Positions 42,625-51,995 of a DNA stretch of 64,000 nucleotides are shown here, in pieces. The stretch comes from G963556115 sp963666605 (GTDB lineage: Bacteria; Planctomycetota; SZUA-567). The notes below the pieces were generated by a model. That model saw only the letters and a list, made by a program, of their open reading frames with translations. It made no database searches and was not told the origin of the DNA. Location: the NCBI GenBank assembly GCA_965140405.1, contig OZ223208.1, forward strand, positions 1,984,001 through 2,048,000, read 5' to 3'. The translations under genes and the position numbers were made by a program. The stretch's first letter is position 1; the number at the start of each line of letters is the position of its first letter.

Positions 42625-44322
42625 CTACTTTTCTTTGCGCATCTTGATAAATTCGTCGATAAGATTTGCTGTTGAGCTGTCGTGGTGGCTCATATCAACC
42701 TTCTTGCCTTTAAGAAGCTCTTTCTCTTCAGCTAGAATAGTTTTGGCTAGAACCTTACCAAGCTCTACTCCCCATTGGTCAAAGCTGTTTATGCGCCAGA
42801 TAATACCCTGAACGAAGATTTTGTGCTCGTACATAGCCACAAGTGAGCCAAGTACTTTTGGAGTAAGTTTCTTGACAAGTATTGAGTTGGTAGGGCGGTT
42901 GCCTTCAAAAATCTTATGAGGAGTGAGCTTCTTGATATCTTCCTCACATAGACCCAGTGCGTTTAGATCTGCTGTGACTTCTTCGAGGTCTCTACCCTTC
43001 ATAAGTGCTTCTGTTTGAGCAAAGAAGTTTGCAATTAGCTTTTCATGGTGGTCACTAACTTTGTGTTGTGGTTGAGCTGAAGCAATAAAATCACAAGGGA
43101 TAAGCTTTGTACCTTGATGGATCAGTTGGTAGAATGCGTGCTGTCCATTAGTACCTGGTTCACCCCATATGATCGGCCCTGTCTGGTAGTTTACCTTCTT
43201 GCCTGTGCGGTCTATGTGCTTACCGTTGCTCTCCATGTCGCCTTGTTGGAAGTATGCAGCGAAGCGTGATAAATATTGATCGTATGGTAAGATTGCTTGG
43301 CTCTCTGCGCCGAAGAAGTTATTGTACCAAATTCCTAGTAGTGCCATTATCATTGGTATATTATTCTCAGGTTTGGTTTTCAAGAAGTGTTGATCCATCT
43401 CATAAGCCCCCTTAAGGATTTCTGAGAAGTTATTGAATCCTAATGCACAGCAGATTGATAGACCGATAGCACTCCAGCTTGAGTACCTTCCGCCTACCCA
43501 ATTCCAGAATTCGAACATATTTGCAGGATCTATGCCAAATTTAACCACTTCTTCTTCGTTTGTTGATAGTGCAACAAAGTGCTTTGCTATAGCATTCTTA
43601 TCCTTTAGGGTTTTAAGTGCCCAGCGTCTTGCTGTGTTGGCATTGGTCATGGTCTCTTGAGTAGTAAAGGTCTTGCTTGCAACAATGAATAGTGTCTCTT
43701 CTGCTGATAGATCTTTGGTCTTTTCAATAAAATCGGTGGCATCTACATTACTTACAAAGCGTACTTCTGGACCTTTTCCTGAGTAATTTTTAAGCCCTTC
43801 AATAAGCATTACAGGCCCAAGATCTGAGCCGCCGATACCGATGTTTACAATTGTCTTGACCGGTTTGCCAGTAAAGCCTACCCATTTACCATTTCTTACT
43901 GCTGTAGAGAATTTCTTCATCTTTGCAAGTACTTTACGAACTCCGGGCATTACATCTACACCGTCTACTTTGATAGGTTTGTTACCTTGGTAGCGTAGAG
44001 CAGTATGAAGAACCGCTCTGTCTTCTGTCATGTTGATCTTCTTACCTGAGAACATCTTTTTCTTCCAGCCGGCTACATCTGCAGATGCTGCAAGAGCGAA
44101 TAGCTTCTTCATTGTCTCTTCGGTAATACGGTTCTTTGAGTAGTCGAATAAAATATCGTTGAATTTGAGTGAGAACTTATTGAATCGTTTTTTATCCTTC
44201 GCAAATAAATCCTTCATCTCGACGTCTTTTACTGCTTTGAAATGAGTAGCTAGTTCCTTCCATTCATTTGTTGATTTGAGTGCTGCATCTGCCTTTGCAG
44301 CGGGTGTTTTTTTGCGTGCCAT
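42625..44322 (-). CDS. pgi: Glucose-6-phosphate isomerase
   Basis: 565 residues, the long E. coli-like form. It interconverts glucose-6-phosphate and fructose-6-phosphate. GIGGSDLGPVMLIEGL, the signature VGGRYSSWSAIGLSI, GEPGTNGQHAFYQLIHQGT (catalytic region) and the C-terminal INSFDQWGVELGK are all present. The N-terminus MARKKTPAAKADAALKS is a lysine/alanine-rich extension. AAGGAA precedes the ATG. It follows the UDP-sugar pyrophosphorylase gene on the same strand by 49 bp, so glucose-phosphate genes are grouped. Confidence 0.97.
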   Translation of the reverse strand: MARKKTPAAKADAALKSTNEWKELATHFKAVKDVEMKDLFAKDKKRFNKFSLKFNDILFDYSKNRITEETMKKLFALAASADVAGWKKKMFSGKKINMTEDRAVLHTALRYQGNKPIKVDGVDVMPGVRKVLAKMKKFSTAVRNGKWVGFTGKPVKTIVNIGIGGSDLGPVMLIEGLKNYSGKGPEVRFVSNVDATDFIEKTKDLSAEETLFIVASKTFTTQETMTNANTARRWALKTLKDKNAIAKHFVALSTNEEEVVKFGIDPANMFEFWNWVGGRYSSWSAIGLSICCALGFNNFSEILKGAYEMDQHFLKTKPENNIPMIMALLGIWYNNFFGAESQAILPYDQYLSRFAAYFQQGDMESNGKHIDRTGKKVNYQTGPIIWGEPGTNGQHAFYQLIHQGTKLIPCDFIASAQPQHKVSDHHEKLIANFFAQTEALMKGRDLEEVTADLNALGLCEEDIKKLTPHKIFEGNRPTNSILVKKLTPKVLGSLVAMYEHKIFVQGIIWRINSFDQWGVELGKVLAKTILAEEKELLKGKKVDMSHHDSSTANLIDEFIKMRKEK

Positions 44323-44371
44323 GTTCGTATTCCTTATAAAAAGATTGATAAAAATGTTTTATCTTTGATAG

Positions 44372-45772
44372 TTAGAGTATCATCCTGTCTTCTACAACTA
44401 GGTTACTAGGGCATTTTTTTACAAACTCTTCTTCATCAAGTGCAAAGAGTGGGGATATTTCAATCATTATTGCACTGTCGCCGTTGGCTTTCTTCTCTAC
44501 CCTCTTTCCCGCAGCTTCAAGCCATTTTGCAAATCTATTTGATAGAAGCTGCCTGCAACTCTCAGCTGAGTCAATACCTGTTGCATTCTTGACTGGAGCA
44601 AATTCTTCTTCGCGTGCTACTTCCATTGTTACTGTTTCGTTAACCATTGGAATTGCATCAAAGACAAAGGTTTCAAACTTTATGCCATTATTCTCTTTAG
44701 GAGTTACTACCGTTCCATTTTCACCAATGTATGGAATTTTTTTCTTGGCAACATGCCATGGGAGCTTTGCTTTTCCGCCGATCTCCTCTACGAAGTGTAC
44801 GCTAATCATATGAATCGCAATAGACCCTGCCCAGAAGAGTAAATTTCCGTCTTTATCTAGTGCATTGGTGTTTTCATCAGTCATATCTGAATACTCAATA
44901 ACAGTAGGCTTTCCGTCACCAATACATATATTTCCAACCTTTTCATCAGGGGATACCTTCTTGAGAATCTTTGAAGACATTTCAGCACCCGCTTGAATAT
45001 GATACCCAGCAAATACTGGATCTGCTAATGTAACAAGTGGGTTGTCTACTTGGAAGTAACTTAGATATTCTACTCCACGTCTCTTCATGTCTGCTACTGC
45101 TCCAGTATTGCATAATGCCCATAAGCAACCACCGTGTCCGTCAGGATTGAGTGCTAACTTTCCTTTTTCTGCAAGAATCAGCTTGTAGTTATTATCCACA
45201 GATGGAACCATACGTTGCTTGAAGCACATAATGTTGTCTTTGCCAAGCCCGAAGTAATCATTATCTTCAAAGAATTTTATAGTATCATCGTGGTTGAGGG
45301 TGCTTGTCATAATATACCAAGGTATGGTTGTATTGTACCTTATACTTGAAGCCTTTATCTGTTCTGCATGCCACTGAAATAATGTTTTATCAGAGTTAGG
45401 TCCAACTTGGTAACAGCCTTTTGGTCCATCAAATCCAAGGCGTGAACCCTGTCCTCCAGCTACTAGGAATATACCAAATTTTCCTGCTTTAAGTGCTGTT
45501 TCTCCAATCTTTTTTGCTTCTGCAAGCTTTGTATAATCATCAGCTGTTTTTGGAAGACCTATAATCGGAGCAGGTGATACCTCTTTTGGAAGGGAAAACT
45601 CCTCGATACCCTTTTTGACATTGTCACATCGCTCGGCAACCCAGTCAAAGTCAACATTCTTACACTGCTCTATGAGTACTTCTCTTTCTTCGCTGGAAAG
45701 TTCATCCCAATACTTGAAGACTTGTCCTTGCCCTTTTTCTTCAAATAAATCTCTTACTTCTTTTTCGGTCAT
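44372..45772 (-). CDS. Eukaryote-like UDP-sugar pyrophosphorylase (UDPGP type 1 family)
   Basis: 466 residues. The activation loop LVAGGQGSRLGFDGPKG (about 103-119), NPDGHGGCLWAL and FQVDNPLVTLADP are hallmarks of the UDPGP/UAP1 family, rather than the smaller bacterial GalU. Members use UTP with glucose-1-phosphate or N-acetylglucosamine-1-phosphate; the VDNPL and NPDGHGG forms lean toward the UAP1 (UDP-HexNAc) side, but specificity is not certain. GGAG precedes the ATG. It lies directly upstream of pgi. Confidence 0.9.
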   Translation of the reverse strand: MTEKEVRDLFEEKGQGQVFKYWDELSSEEREVLIEQCKNVDFDWVAERCDNVKKGIEEFSLPKEVSPAPIIGLPKTADDYTKLAEAKKIGETALKAGKFGIFLVAGGQGSRLGFDGPKGCYQVGPNSDKTLFQWHAEQIKASSIRYNTTIPWYIMTSTLNHDDTIKFFEDNDYFGLGKDNIMCFKQRMVPSVDNNYKLILAEKGKLALNPDGHGGCLWALCNTGAVADMKRRGVEYLSYFQVDNPLVTLADPVFAGYHIQAGAEMSSKILKKVSPDEKVGNICIGDGKPTVIEYSDMTDENTNALDKDGNLLFWAGSIAIHMISVHFVEEIGGKAKLPWHVAKKKIPYIGENGTVVTPKENNGIKFETFVFDAIPMVNETVTMEVAREEEFAPVKNATGIDSAESCRQLLSNRFAKWLEAAGKRVEKKANGDSAIMIEISPLFALDEEEFVKKCPSNLVVEDRMIL

Positions 45773-45848
45773 TATTTCTCCTAACTGCTATGTGGTTGCC
45801 AGTATTAGTACTTTTCAAACATAATTTTTGTATTCTAGTTAAATAATA

Positions 45849-45874
45849 AACTAGCAATTGATAAATTGCTAGTT
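45849..45874 (-). terminator. Terminator overlapping the dCMP deaminase stop codon
   Basis: AACTAGCAATT (45849-45859) pairs with AATTGCTAGTT (45864-45874), 4-nt loop. The TAG stop of the deaminase (45869-45871) lies inside one arm; TATTATTT follows on the minus strand. Confidence 0.7.
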
Positions 45875-46339
45875 CTCTTCATTAATTTCAAAATATTCAA
45901 TCTCAATATTAGCCTCTTCCAACAAGCTAAGTGCTAGTGGATCTGGGTAGCTTTCAAGAACGTATATCTTTTTAACGCCAACATTGATAAGCATCTTCGC
46001 ACACATTACGCATGGTTGGGTAGTGCAGTATACGGTGGCGCCCTCAATTTTAACTCCATAAGTAGCTGCTTGGAGTAGCGCATTCTGCTCTGCATGGAGT
46101 GCTCTGCATATTTCATGCCTCTCGCCAGATGGTATATTCATTTGTTCTCGTATGCATCCAGTGATTGCACAGTGTTCAATTTTTTTGGGTGCACCATTGT
46201 ATCCAGTAGCTAGTATCCTCTTGTCTTTAACAAGAATCGCGCCAACATGGCGTCTTAGGCAGGTGCTTCGCGTCGCTACCTCTTTGGCAATGGTCATAAA
46301 GTACTCATCCCAACTAGGTCTTTCTTTTGTATTTTTCAT
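45869..46339 (-). CDS. Deoxycytidylate (dCMP) deaminase
   Basis: 156 residues of the zinc-dependent cytidine/deoxycytidylate deaminase family. Zinc and proton-shuttle residues are H82-A-E84 (LHAEQNAL) and C110/C113 in PCVMC. The N-terminal RPSWDEYFMTIAKEVATRSTCLRRHVGAILVKD region, with additional conserved cysteines and His56 (EHCAITGC), matches dCMP deaminases such as ComEB. It produces dUMP for thymidylate synthesis. AGGAA precedes the ATG. It is monocistronic. Confidence 0.93.
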   Translation of the reverse strand: MKNTKERPSWDEYFMTIAKEVATRSTCLRRHVGAILVKDKRILATGYNGAPKKIEHCAITGCIREQMNIPSGERHEICRALHAEQNALLQAATYGVKIEGATVYCTTQPCVMCAKMLINVGVKKIYVLESYPDPLALSLLEEANIEIEYFEINEEN

Positions 46340-46578
46340 AACTTCCTATGGTCGCGAATTATAAAGTTGATTTACTATATGCTCAACCTTCATTCACTAT
46401 AAAAATTAGACTTAAAATTTGCAAAAATAATTATACAAAAAAGTAGAACAAGGTCAATGCAAGTTTTCGGTTAAAATGGATGAATAGTTATGGAGAAATT
46501 CTTTTAAAACTTCGATAAATTATTGGAAGAGATTTGGAGTTCATCTATGATATTATTTAATGGAGTAAAAAATATATA

Positions 46579-46881
46579 ATGAATCAAACATTTAAACACG
46601 TTGCGATATTTGTGATATTCTTGGTGTGTGCAATATTTTTAGACTTATTACAACATCACCTTACTGGATACTTTGACTTTAGGTTTGGTGTGACAGTGCT
46701 TATGTTACTATGGTCTGTAACAATTATTATTGTCTTCAATCTATTATTTCATTACTTTGGAAAGTGGCCTGAGAAGGTCTCATATATCTGTTCAATAGTT
46801 GCAATCATAGCGGTCCTCTTGCTAGCTCACTTCAAAGCTATCGATATCAACGATAGTACCTCGCCATTTTTGTTCTTTTGA
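46579..46881 (+). CDS. Small three-helix membrane protein
   Basis: 100 residues with three hydrophobic helices (about 7-24, 37-60, 66-84) and short polar loops; I recognise no family. GGAG lies about 12 bases before the ATG. The gene is the only plus-strand gene in a minus-strand region, ending two bases before the convergent receiver-domain gene. Its amphipathic balance (FGKWPEKVS loop) and codon style are like its neighbours, so I accept it as real with moderate confidence. Confidence 0.6.
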   Translation: MNQTFKHVAIFVIFLVCAIFLDLLQHHLTGYFDFRFGVTVLMLLWSVTIIIVFNLLFHYFGKWPEKVSYICSIVAIIAVLLLAHFKAIDINDSTSPFLFF

Positions 46882-46883
46882 CT

Positions 46884-47618
46884 TTAAGGGATGAAATTCT
46901 TTTTTGAAGTTGCTTTGCTGTCGAATAAGTTTTTGGATAGAGCTTGTTCTATTTTTGAGGCTATAATTGGTGAAAGGCTTAAAAAATCGGCAGTGAGGCA
47001 GTAATATGGTGCTTTCAAATCGTTATCATCAATTTTTTCGCAAGAAGCAACTTTGAAAGAGTACCTTGTCTTGAAAGGAATTTCAAGGAGTTCTGATAAA
47101 TCATTACAGGTAAATACTGCGATTGTTCCTGATGGGATGCTAAAGTTCAGCTTGAACTTAATTGATTGTTTCGATACTCTAATCAGTTCTATTTGGCTGG
47201 TTGCATGAAATAGAACCTGTTTACGTGTAGCCTTATTTCGAGACGCAAGCTTTTCTTTGTTGAGAAGATTGTCAACCATAAAGGTCAAGTGATCTTTGTC
47301 AATTGGCTTGAAGAGATAATCAACAGCTCCAAGACTTATAATTGAGACAACAGCTTGATTGCTATGATCTTCTCCTACTACAAATATTGGAATATTAGGG
47401 AAGTTTTCATAGAGAATATTGAAAGTAGATGTCCCGTCCAGCTCTTCTATACTCCAATCGAGGACAATCATCGCGACATCTGGATGGTTGGCAATCGCTA
47501 TAAGCGCAGAACCACTACTCTCTGACTCAATTACAACGTAACCTGCTAGAGCAAGAACATGCTTTATCATGCTACGCTCTTGCCTGTCTTCTATTACAAT
47601 GAGAATTTTTTTGCCCAT
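46884..47618 (-). CDS. Receiver-domain protein with novel C-terminal domain
   Basis: 244 residues. Residues 1-120 form a response-regulator receiver: phosphoacceptor D54 in IVLDWSIEELDG and K104 in FKPID are present; at the usual Thr/Ser position there is glycine (VVGEDH), which is atypical. Residues about 125-235 (KQVLFHATSQIELIRVSKQSI, then SFKVASCEKI) form a beta-rich domain I do not recognise, weakly like PilZ. It follows a 67-residue membrane protein by 18 bp and the large AsmA-like gene in the same direction, suggesting one operon. Confidence 0.8.
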   Translation of the reverse strand: MGKKILIVIEDRQERSMIKHVLALAGYVVIESESSGSALIAIANHPDVAMIVLDWSIEELDGTSTFNILYENFPNIPIFVVGEDHSNQAVVSIISLGAVDYLFKPIDKDHLTFMVDNLLNKEKLASRNKATRKQVLFHATSQIELIRVSKQSIKFKLNFSIPSGTIAVFTCNDLSELLEIPFKTRYSFKVASCEKIDDNDLKAPYYCLTADFLSLSPIIASKIEQALSKNLFDSKATSKKNFIP

Positions 47619-47636
47619 AACCGATCCACCAAAAAT

Positions 47637-47840
47637 TTATAAAATTACAATCTTATATAGTACAGCTAGCCCCATACCAACAAATATAGCAAGTAAGAAT
47701 GAAGATATACCTTCTATTGCGAGTCTCCATATTGGAATATCAATGCAAAAACGTGAGCGTCCAGAGTCCTTAAAGGCTCGTATTTGTTCTAGTGTTGCTG
47801 TGACTTCTTCGTGGTGTCGCTTTTCTTCTTCAAGATCCAT
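47637..47840 (-). CDS. Small single-pass membrane protein in the AsmA/receiver operon
   Basis: 67 residues: a charged N-terminus (MDLEEEKRHHEEVTATLEQ) predicted helical, then one transmembrane helix (about 45-65, GISSFLLAIFVGMGLAVLYKI). GGAGAT lies upstream in the gap before it. It lies in tandem between the AsmA-like gene (16 bp) and the receiver gene (18 bp), which supports it as a true gene. I do not recognise a family. Confidence 0.65.
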   Translation of the reverse strand: MDLEEEKRHHEEVTATLEQIRAFKDSGRSRFCIDIPIWRLAIEGISSFLLAIFVGMGLAVLYKIVIL

Positions 47841-47856
47841 TTATTAATTATCTCCA

Positions 47857-50800
47857 TTATTCAATTAGTTTTAATAAGTCCCCAATACTTGAACCAGATT
47901 TTAGTGAAGAATCACTTCCATTCGCACCAAGCGCATTTCGAATTTTATCTGATTTAATATCTTTGAGCAATAGTTGAAGTATACCTTCTTGCCCTACGGT
48001 GTTGTTGAATTGTGTCACTATTAAAGGTATATTCCTTCGAATCTCTTTTCTCAAATAGTCTATATTGATTTCGGGGTTGTCAATAGTACCTGTTACATCA
48101 ATAAATATTTTCTTTTCCCTAACCAACTTATCGACGGTTGAAGGTATTATGTTATAGAAATTATCTCTTTGTTGTGGAGATAGTGTCGCTGTGAGGCTTT
48201 TTACCGAAGGAATATCAAGCATCTTACGAATATCAATGGTCTTTTGTAAATTACTTACAGGGTAAACTCTTAGCTTTAGTCTGCCATCATAACTGACAAC
48301 CCCTCTAATAAGAAGATCTGCAGTGTTACCACCACCGCACTTTATACTGTTTATACGTAATGCACCTTTACTCAGTTTGTAGTCTGCATCAAAATACTTG
48401 TAGTACGACTTCTTTTTCTTCCCATATGTAGGAGCTAGTTTTTCATTTATATGCTTTGCAATTTCTCTGGCAAAAGCAGGGGGAAGGTCAGCAGATAAGT
48501 ATTTTTCCCAGTCATAAGGTTTATTAATAGATTCAAATACAAGGTCTTTGATACTAGCACTCTCTCTTTTTGTTGTGATACTTGAAATGAGCTCGTCCTT
48601 AGTTCTGCCTTTCCAAGTCAAGTTGAGTGATGATATTGGACTGTTTGATGGAATATTTAGCCACCCATTGAGAATTGTACTCTTGTTCGATAAACTTGAG
48701 GCAAGACTTGCAAGATCAACCTTTAATAGGTTGAGGTTTACTGTGCCACTCGGAACCTTTGTTGATAGATCTGTTATGGTACTAAAAGTAATGTTACCAT
48801 ACATCTGGGCTTTTCCATTACTTGTCTCCGCAATACTTTTATTTAGTGAAAAATCTGCAGAAATATCCGTAATGTTTAGGCCATTTTGTTCGATCTTGTC
48901 AACTTTTATCTTGCCATTAGTTATATTTATATCATCAAAATAGCGTAAATTTTTGGCCTTATCAAAGCTAAATATAGGCATCTTTGGGGCTTTTAGGTGA
49001 GCTGACATGATTATGCTGTCAGCGTTGCCTTTGCTTGAGTTAGATGATGAAAGGTAAGGAATAAAGAGCCAGAGTAACTTTCGATTAGCCTTTACTGCGA
49101 GGTCGATGTCACAGCCTTTGCCAAAATCAACAATTCCACCTTTTTCAAATTTTACTCGTTCGGCATTTCCTGTAAGATAGATAGCACCATTCGAGGATTT
49201 CAAGAATATCTCTTCAGCTCGTAGACCGTAAATATTTCCATCAGCATCTCTACTCCAGCTGAGTTGAGCATCAAATCTCGGATTATCGGCAGTATCAGTA
49301 TATCCCATGTGCGTAATTGATACCATGTCAGACTTACCAACTAAAGTTAGGCTTGGTGACGATGCTGTGCCAACAAGTTCTGAGAAAACCTCTATCTTTC
49401 CTCTGTACTTTTTCTCTACTCCATAACCTTTAAAGTGGGGAAGGTATAGCTCAAGGTCTGCTGTTAGTTTACTATTAAAACTTTCAAATATATTGTTTTC
49501 AATATAAATATTACCTGCAGCTGTGAATTCGTATCCTTTATGGCTGTCGTTTATTTTTAGCTCGTTAATTTTCAACTTATTATCAGGTATATCGTACTCA
49601 AGTGATGCTATAGCACTTAGAGCATCATCAGAAAAATCAACTGGTGTTGTTATTACAAAATTATTTATACTCGCCTGTGATAAGCAGTTTATAGTGTCCT
49701 TGGTGAAGTCTAGCTTGGCTCTGAGTATTATTGAACTTGTATCTATGGGAGTAATCTCACTCATTCCAAGTCGGTAAAAGAAATTTATAAGTGTTGAATT
49801 TTTTGATCGAATACCTAGGGTTGCACTCCCTTTTGGTGAGAATAAATGCCCATTGTTTGACGTTGTTTCTAATAATGTCGCTTCAGATTTTAGTGTAGCT
49901 GTGCAACCTATACTTTGTGTATTATTGATAATATCTGTATTGTATATACTGACACTCGACTCAGGAAGGCGTAATAGCCAGTTGTTATTAGTATTGAGTG
50001 TTATTGGGCCTTCTATCTTTACGAATGAAGGAGAGGTGCTGTTGTTCAAGTGGATCTCTGTCTTACTATTTTTAGATGTAAATGTCGAATCTGTAGTGCT
50101 GTAATTTCCACTTCCTGAAAATATAATATTGCTTATCGCTTGAGTCGATCTAGATAAACGTTGTGATAGAATTGGATAGAAGCTTGCTAAATCGATATCA
50201 ATATTATACTTGGCTTCAATAGTATCTATAGCGGTAGAGCTGTTTGCTTCAAAGGAAAGGATTAATGGCTTTGATTTTATAGCTAGCTGGTCAACTATAA
50301 TCGTACCATTTGAATTGATACTGGCTTGTAGGTTTCCGGTAAAGCGTCCAACTTTAATTTTTTCGAATGGGCTTTTATAAAGAGTTACGTTCTTGTCGTT
50401 TGAGCCAATAGACATAATTATGTTGCTTTTCTGTTTACTTTCGGGGTTTACAGTGATCTTGCAACTGATATCTCCTTCAGGAACATAAACTTCATTTGGA
50501 TAGTGCCCAATAGTATACAATTTTTTTGAAATATCAGACATTTCGCCGTTTAAATTTAGGTTTAATTCTAAGCCATTCAGGTCGTATATAGATTTATGAT
50601 TTGCTTTGAATAAACTAGTCGGAATAAAGAGGCTACCAGTTATATTTGTATTATCAAAACCAATATCTATATCTTCAAAAAGCAGTGATTCTTTGGTTGC
50701 TGTAAAATATGTTGAAATAGTTGACTGAACAAAATGGTCTTTATCTTTAGTGTATGTAACATTATTAGCTCGTGTTCGGCCTTTTATATCAAGTTTATCT

Positions 50801-51864
50801 GGTGAGATGTAGATTTTTCCAATAAAGCTAAAGCCTTCATTCAAGCTGATTACAACTGGGTCATGTGGTAATTTAAGATCTGGTAATTGCGCAAGAGAGT
50901 CTGAGATCTCTGCAGAAATAATACGTTTTTCATTTTTTGTAGGGTTTTTTATCAAGCCATTTGCTTGAATCGTAAGGCCGTCAGCATTAGTTATAAGAAC
51001 ATCTGGGATTGTAATGGTTTCATTTTTTATATCCCAGCTACCAGAACCTCGGTACGTTGTCTCAGGTGTAGCGCGTAGAATTTTTAGCGGTGAAACTTGC
51101 GAAATAAGCGTGCCTGTAAAATTACAAGTCATATTTTCTAAACTAAATTTCCCTGAATATGTGTTATCTATATCTTGTTCATTAAGATTGAAGTTAAAAT
51201 TTTTGGTCTTTCCAGTCAGTTTTAAAGCGTTAAAATTGTTTTTACTGATTCCATTTATTTCGCCTTCTATTTTTCCACCACCCGAAAATGTACCGTCGAA
51301 GTTGCCATTTATACTGTACTTTATTGTGTCGCCTGAGGTTTGTTCAAGGAAAACCTTGGATGCCTTGATTGTCGTATGTTCTACAAACTTTGAAATTGCT
51401 TTGTTATATTCCGTCTCGGAACTATCTGGTGAAATATCATGTATAATGTCAAGATATGGGACTTTATTTAGATTAAGATTATGTATTTCAAGGTTTTCTA
51501 TATGAATTGTATTGAATCTATAAAGGTTGTATGCATCTATAAGGCCTAGTTTGAGAGAAGCATCTTCAAGAGAGCCTACAACTTTGCCAGTAGAGGTAAC
51601 AGAAGTGACATCTTTAATAACAATGTGTCCATTAAAAATAACAAAATCTAAGTCAGAGATATTGAGTACCAAACCGGTGTGCTCATAGAACGCATCTTCA
51701 ATTATACCAGCTACACGCTCCTCTGAAAGAAGATAGGAGAGAGATGATACTGCGACTATGCAAAGTGCAAGTATTATGAGAAAGAATTTTAAGAAAAACT
51801 TTCTCTTTTTAGGCTTCAAGGTTACTTGGTCTTTAGCATCATTGTCAAATGAATTATCACTCAT
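47857..51864 (-). CDS. Giant AsmA-like inner-membrane-anchored protein
   Basis: 1335 residues. A short cytoplasmic tail (KPKKRK) is followed by one transmembrane helix (about 24-46, FFLKFFLIILALCIVAVSSL), and then by about 1280 residues of beta-rich periplasmic sequence with the AsmA N-terminal pattern (GLVLNISDLDF, IENLEIHNLNL). The C-terminal region has the AsmA/YhdP-like LSKGALRINSIKCGGGNTADLLIRGVVSYDG and DVTGTIDNPEINIDYLR signatures. Such proteins form hydrophobic grooves thought to carry phospholipid to the outer membrane. It is the first gene of an apparent three-gene minus-strand unit and resembles the gene at 1-1479 in design. Confidence 0.85.
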   Translation of the reverse strand: MSDNSFDNDAKDQVTLKPKKRKFFLKFFLIILALCIVAVSSLSYLLSEERVAGIIEDAFYEHTGLVLNISDLDFVIFNGHIVIKDVTSVTSTGKVVGSLEDASLKLGLIDAYNLYRFNTIHIENLEIHNLNLNKVPYLDIIHDISPDSSETEYNKAISKFVEHTTIKASKVFLEQTSGDTIKYSINGNFDGTFSGGGKIEGEINGISKNNFNALKLTGKTKNFNFNLNEQDIDNTYSGKFSLENMTCNFTGTLISQVSPLKILRATPETTYRGSGSWDIKNETITIPDVLITNADGLTIQANGLIKNPTKNEKRIISAEISDSLAQLPDLKLPHDPVVISLNEGFSFIGKIYISPDKLDIKGRTRANNVTYTKDKDHFVQSTISTYFTATKESLLFEDIDIGFDNTNITGSLFIPTSLFKANHKSIYDLNGLELNLNLNGEMSDISKKLYTIGHYPNEVYVPEGDISCKITVNPESKQKSNIIMSIGSNDKNVTLYKSPFEKIKVGRFTGNLQASINSNGTIIVDQLAIKSKPLILSFEANSSTAIDTIEAKYNIDIDLASFYPILSQRLSRSTQAISNIIFSGSGNYSTTDSTFTSKNSKTEIHLNNSTSPSFVKIEGPITLNTNNNWLLRLPESSVSIYNTDIINNTQSIGCTATLKSEATLLETTSNNGHLFSPKGSATLGIRSKNSTLINFFYRLGMSEITPIDTSSIILRAKLDFTKDTINCLSQASINNFVITTPVDFSDDALSAIASLEYDIPDNKLKINELKINDSHKGYEFTAAGNIYIENNIFESFNSKLTADLELYLPHFKGYGVEKKYRGKIEVFSELVGTASSPSLTLVGKSDMVSITHMGYTDTADNPRFDAQLSWSRDADGNIYGLRAEEIFLKSSNGAIYLTGNAERVKFEKGGIVDFGKGCDIDLAVKANRKLLWLFIPYLSSSNSSKGNADSIIMSAHLKAPKMPIFSFDKAKNLRYFDDINITNGKIKVDKIEQNGLNITDISADFSLNKSIAETSNGKAQMYGNITFSTITDLSTKVPSGTVNLNLLKVDLASLASSLSNKSTILNGWLNIPSNSPISSLNLTWKGRTKDELISSITTKRESASIKDLVFESINKPYDWEKYLSADLPPAFAREIAKHINEKLAPTYGKKKKSYYKYFDADYKLSKGALRINSIKCGGGNTADLLIRGVVSYDGRLKLRVYPVSNLQKTIDIRKMLDIPSVKSLTATLSPQQRDNFYNIIPSTVDKLVREKKIFIDVTGTIDNPEINIDYLRKEIRRNIPLIVTQFNNTVGQEGILQLLLKDIKSDKIRNALGANGSDSSLKSGSSIGDLLKLIE

Positions 51865-51995
51865 TAATATTCCCGTAGCTTTATAAAATAATTACATAGT
51901 TTGCTACTTCTATTTTCGAGATTTGCTCAGTTAATACAAGGAAAATTTTAAATTGAGATTAAATAATAACCATTATAAGAATATGGAGGTAATAA

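Noticed and set aside
51014..51505. 163-residue plus-strand ORF inside the AsmA-like gene
   Set aside because: It is antisense to a well-supported long gene and has a hydrophobic, shadow-like composition; the same holds for 48548-48943 and 49523-49777.
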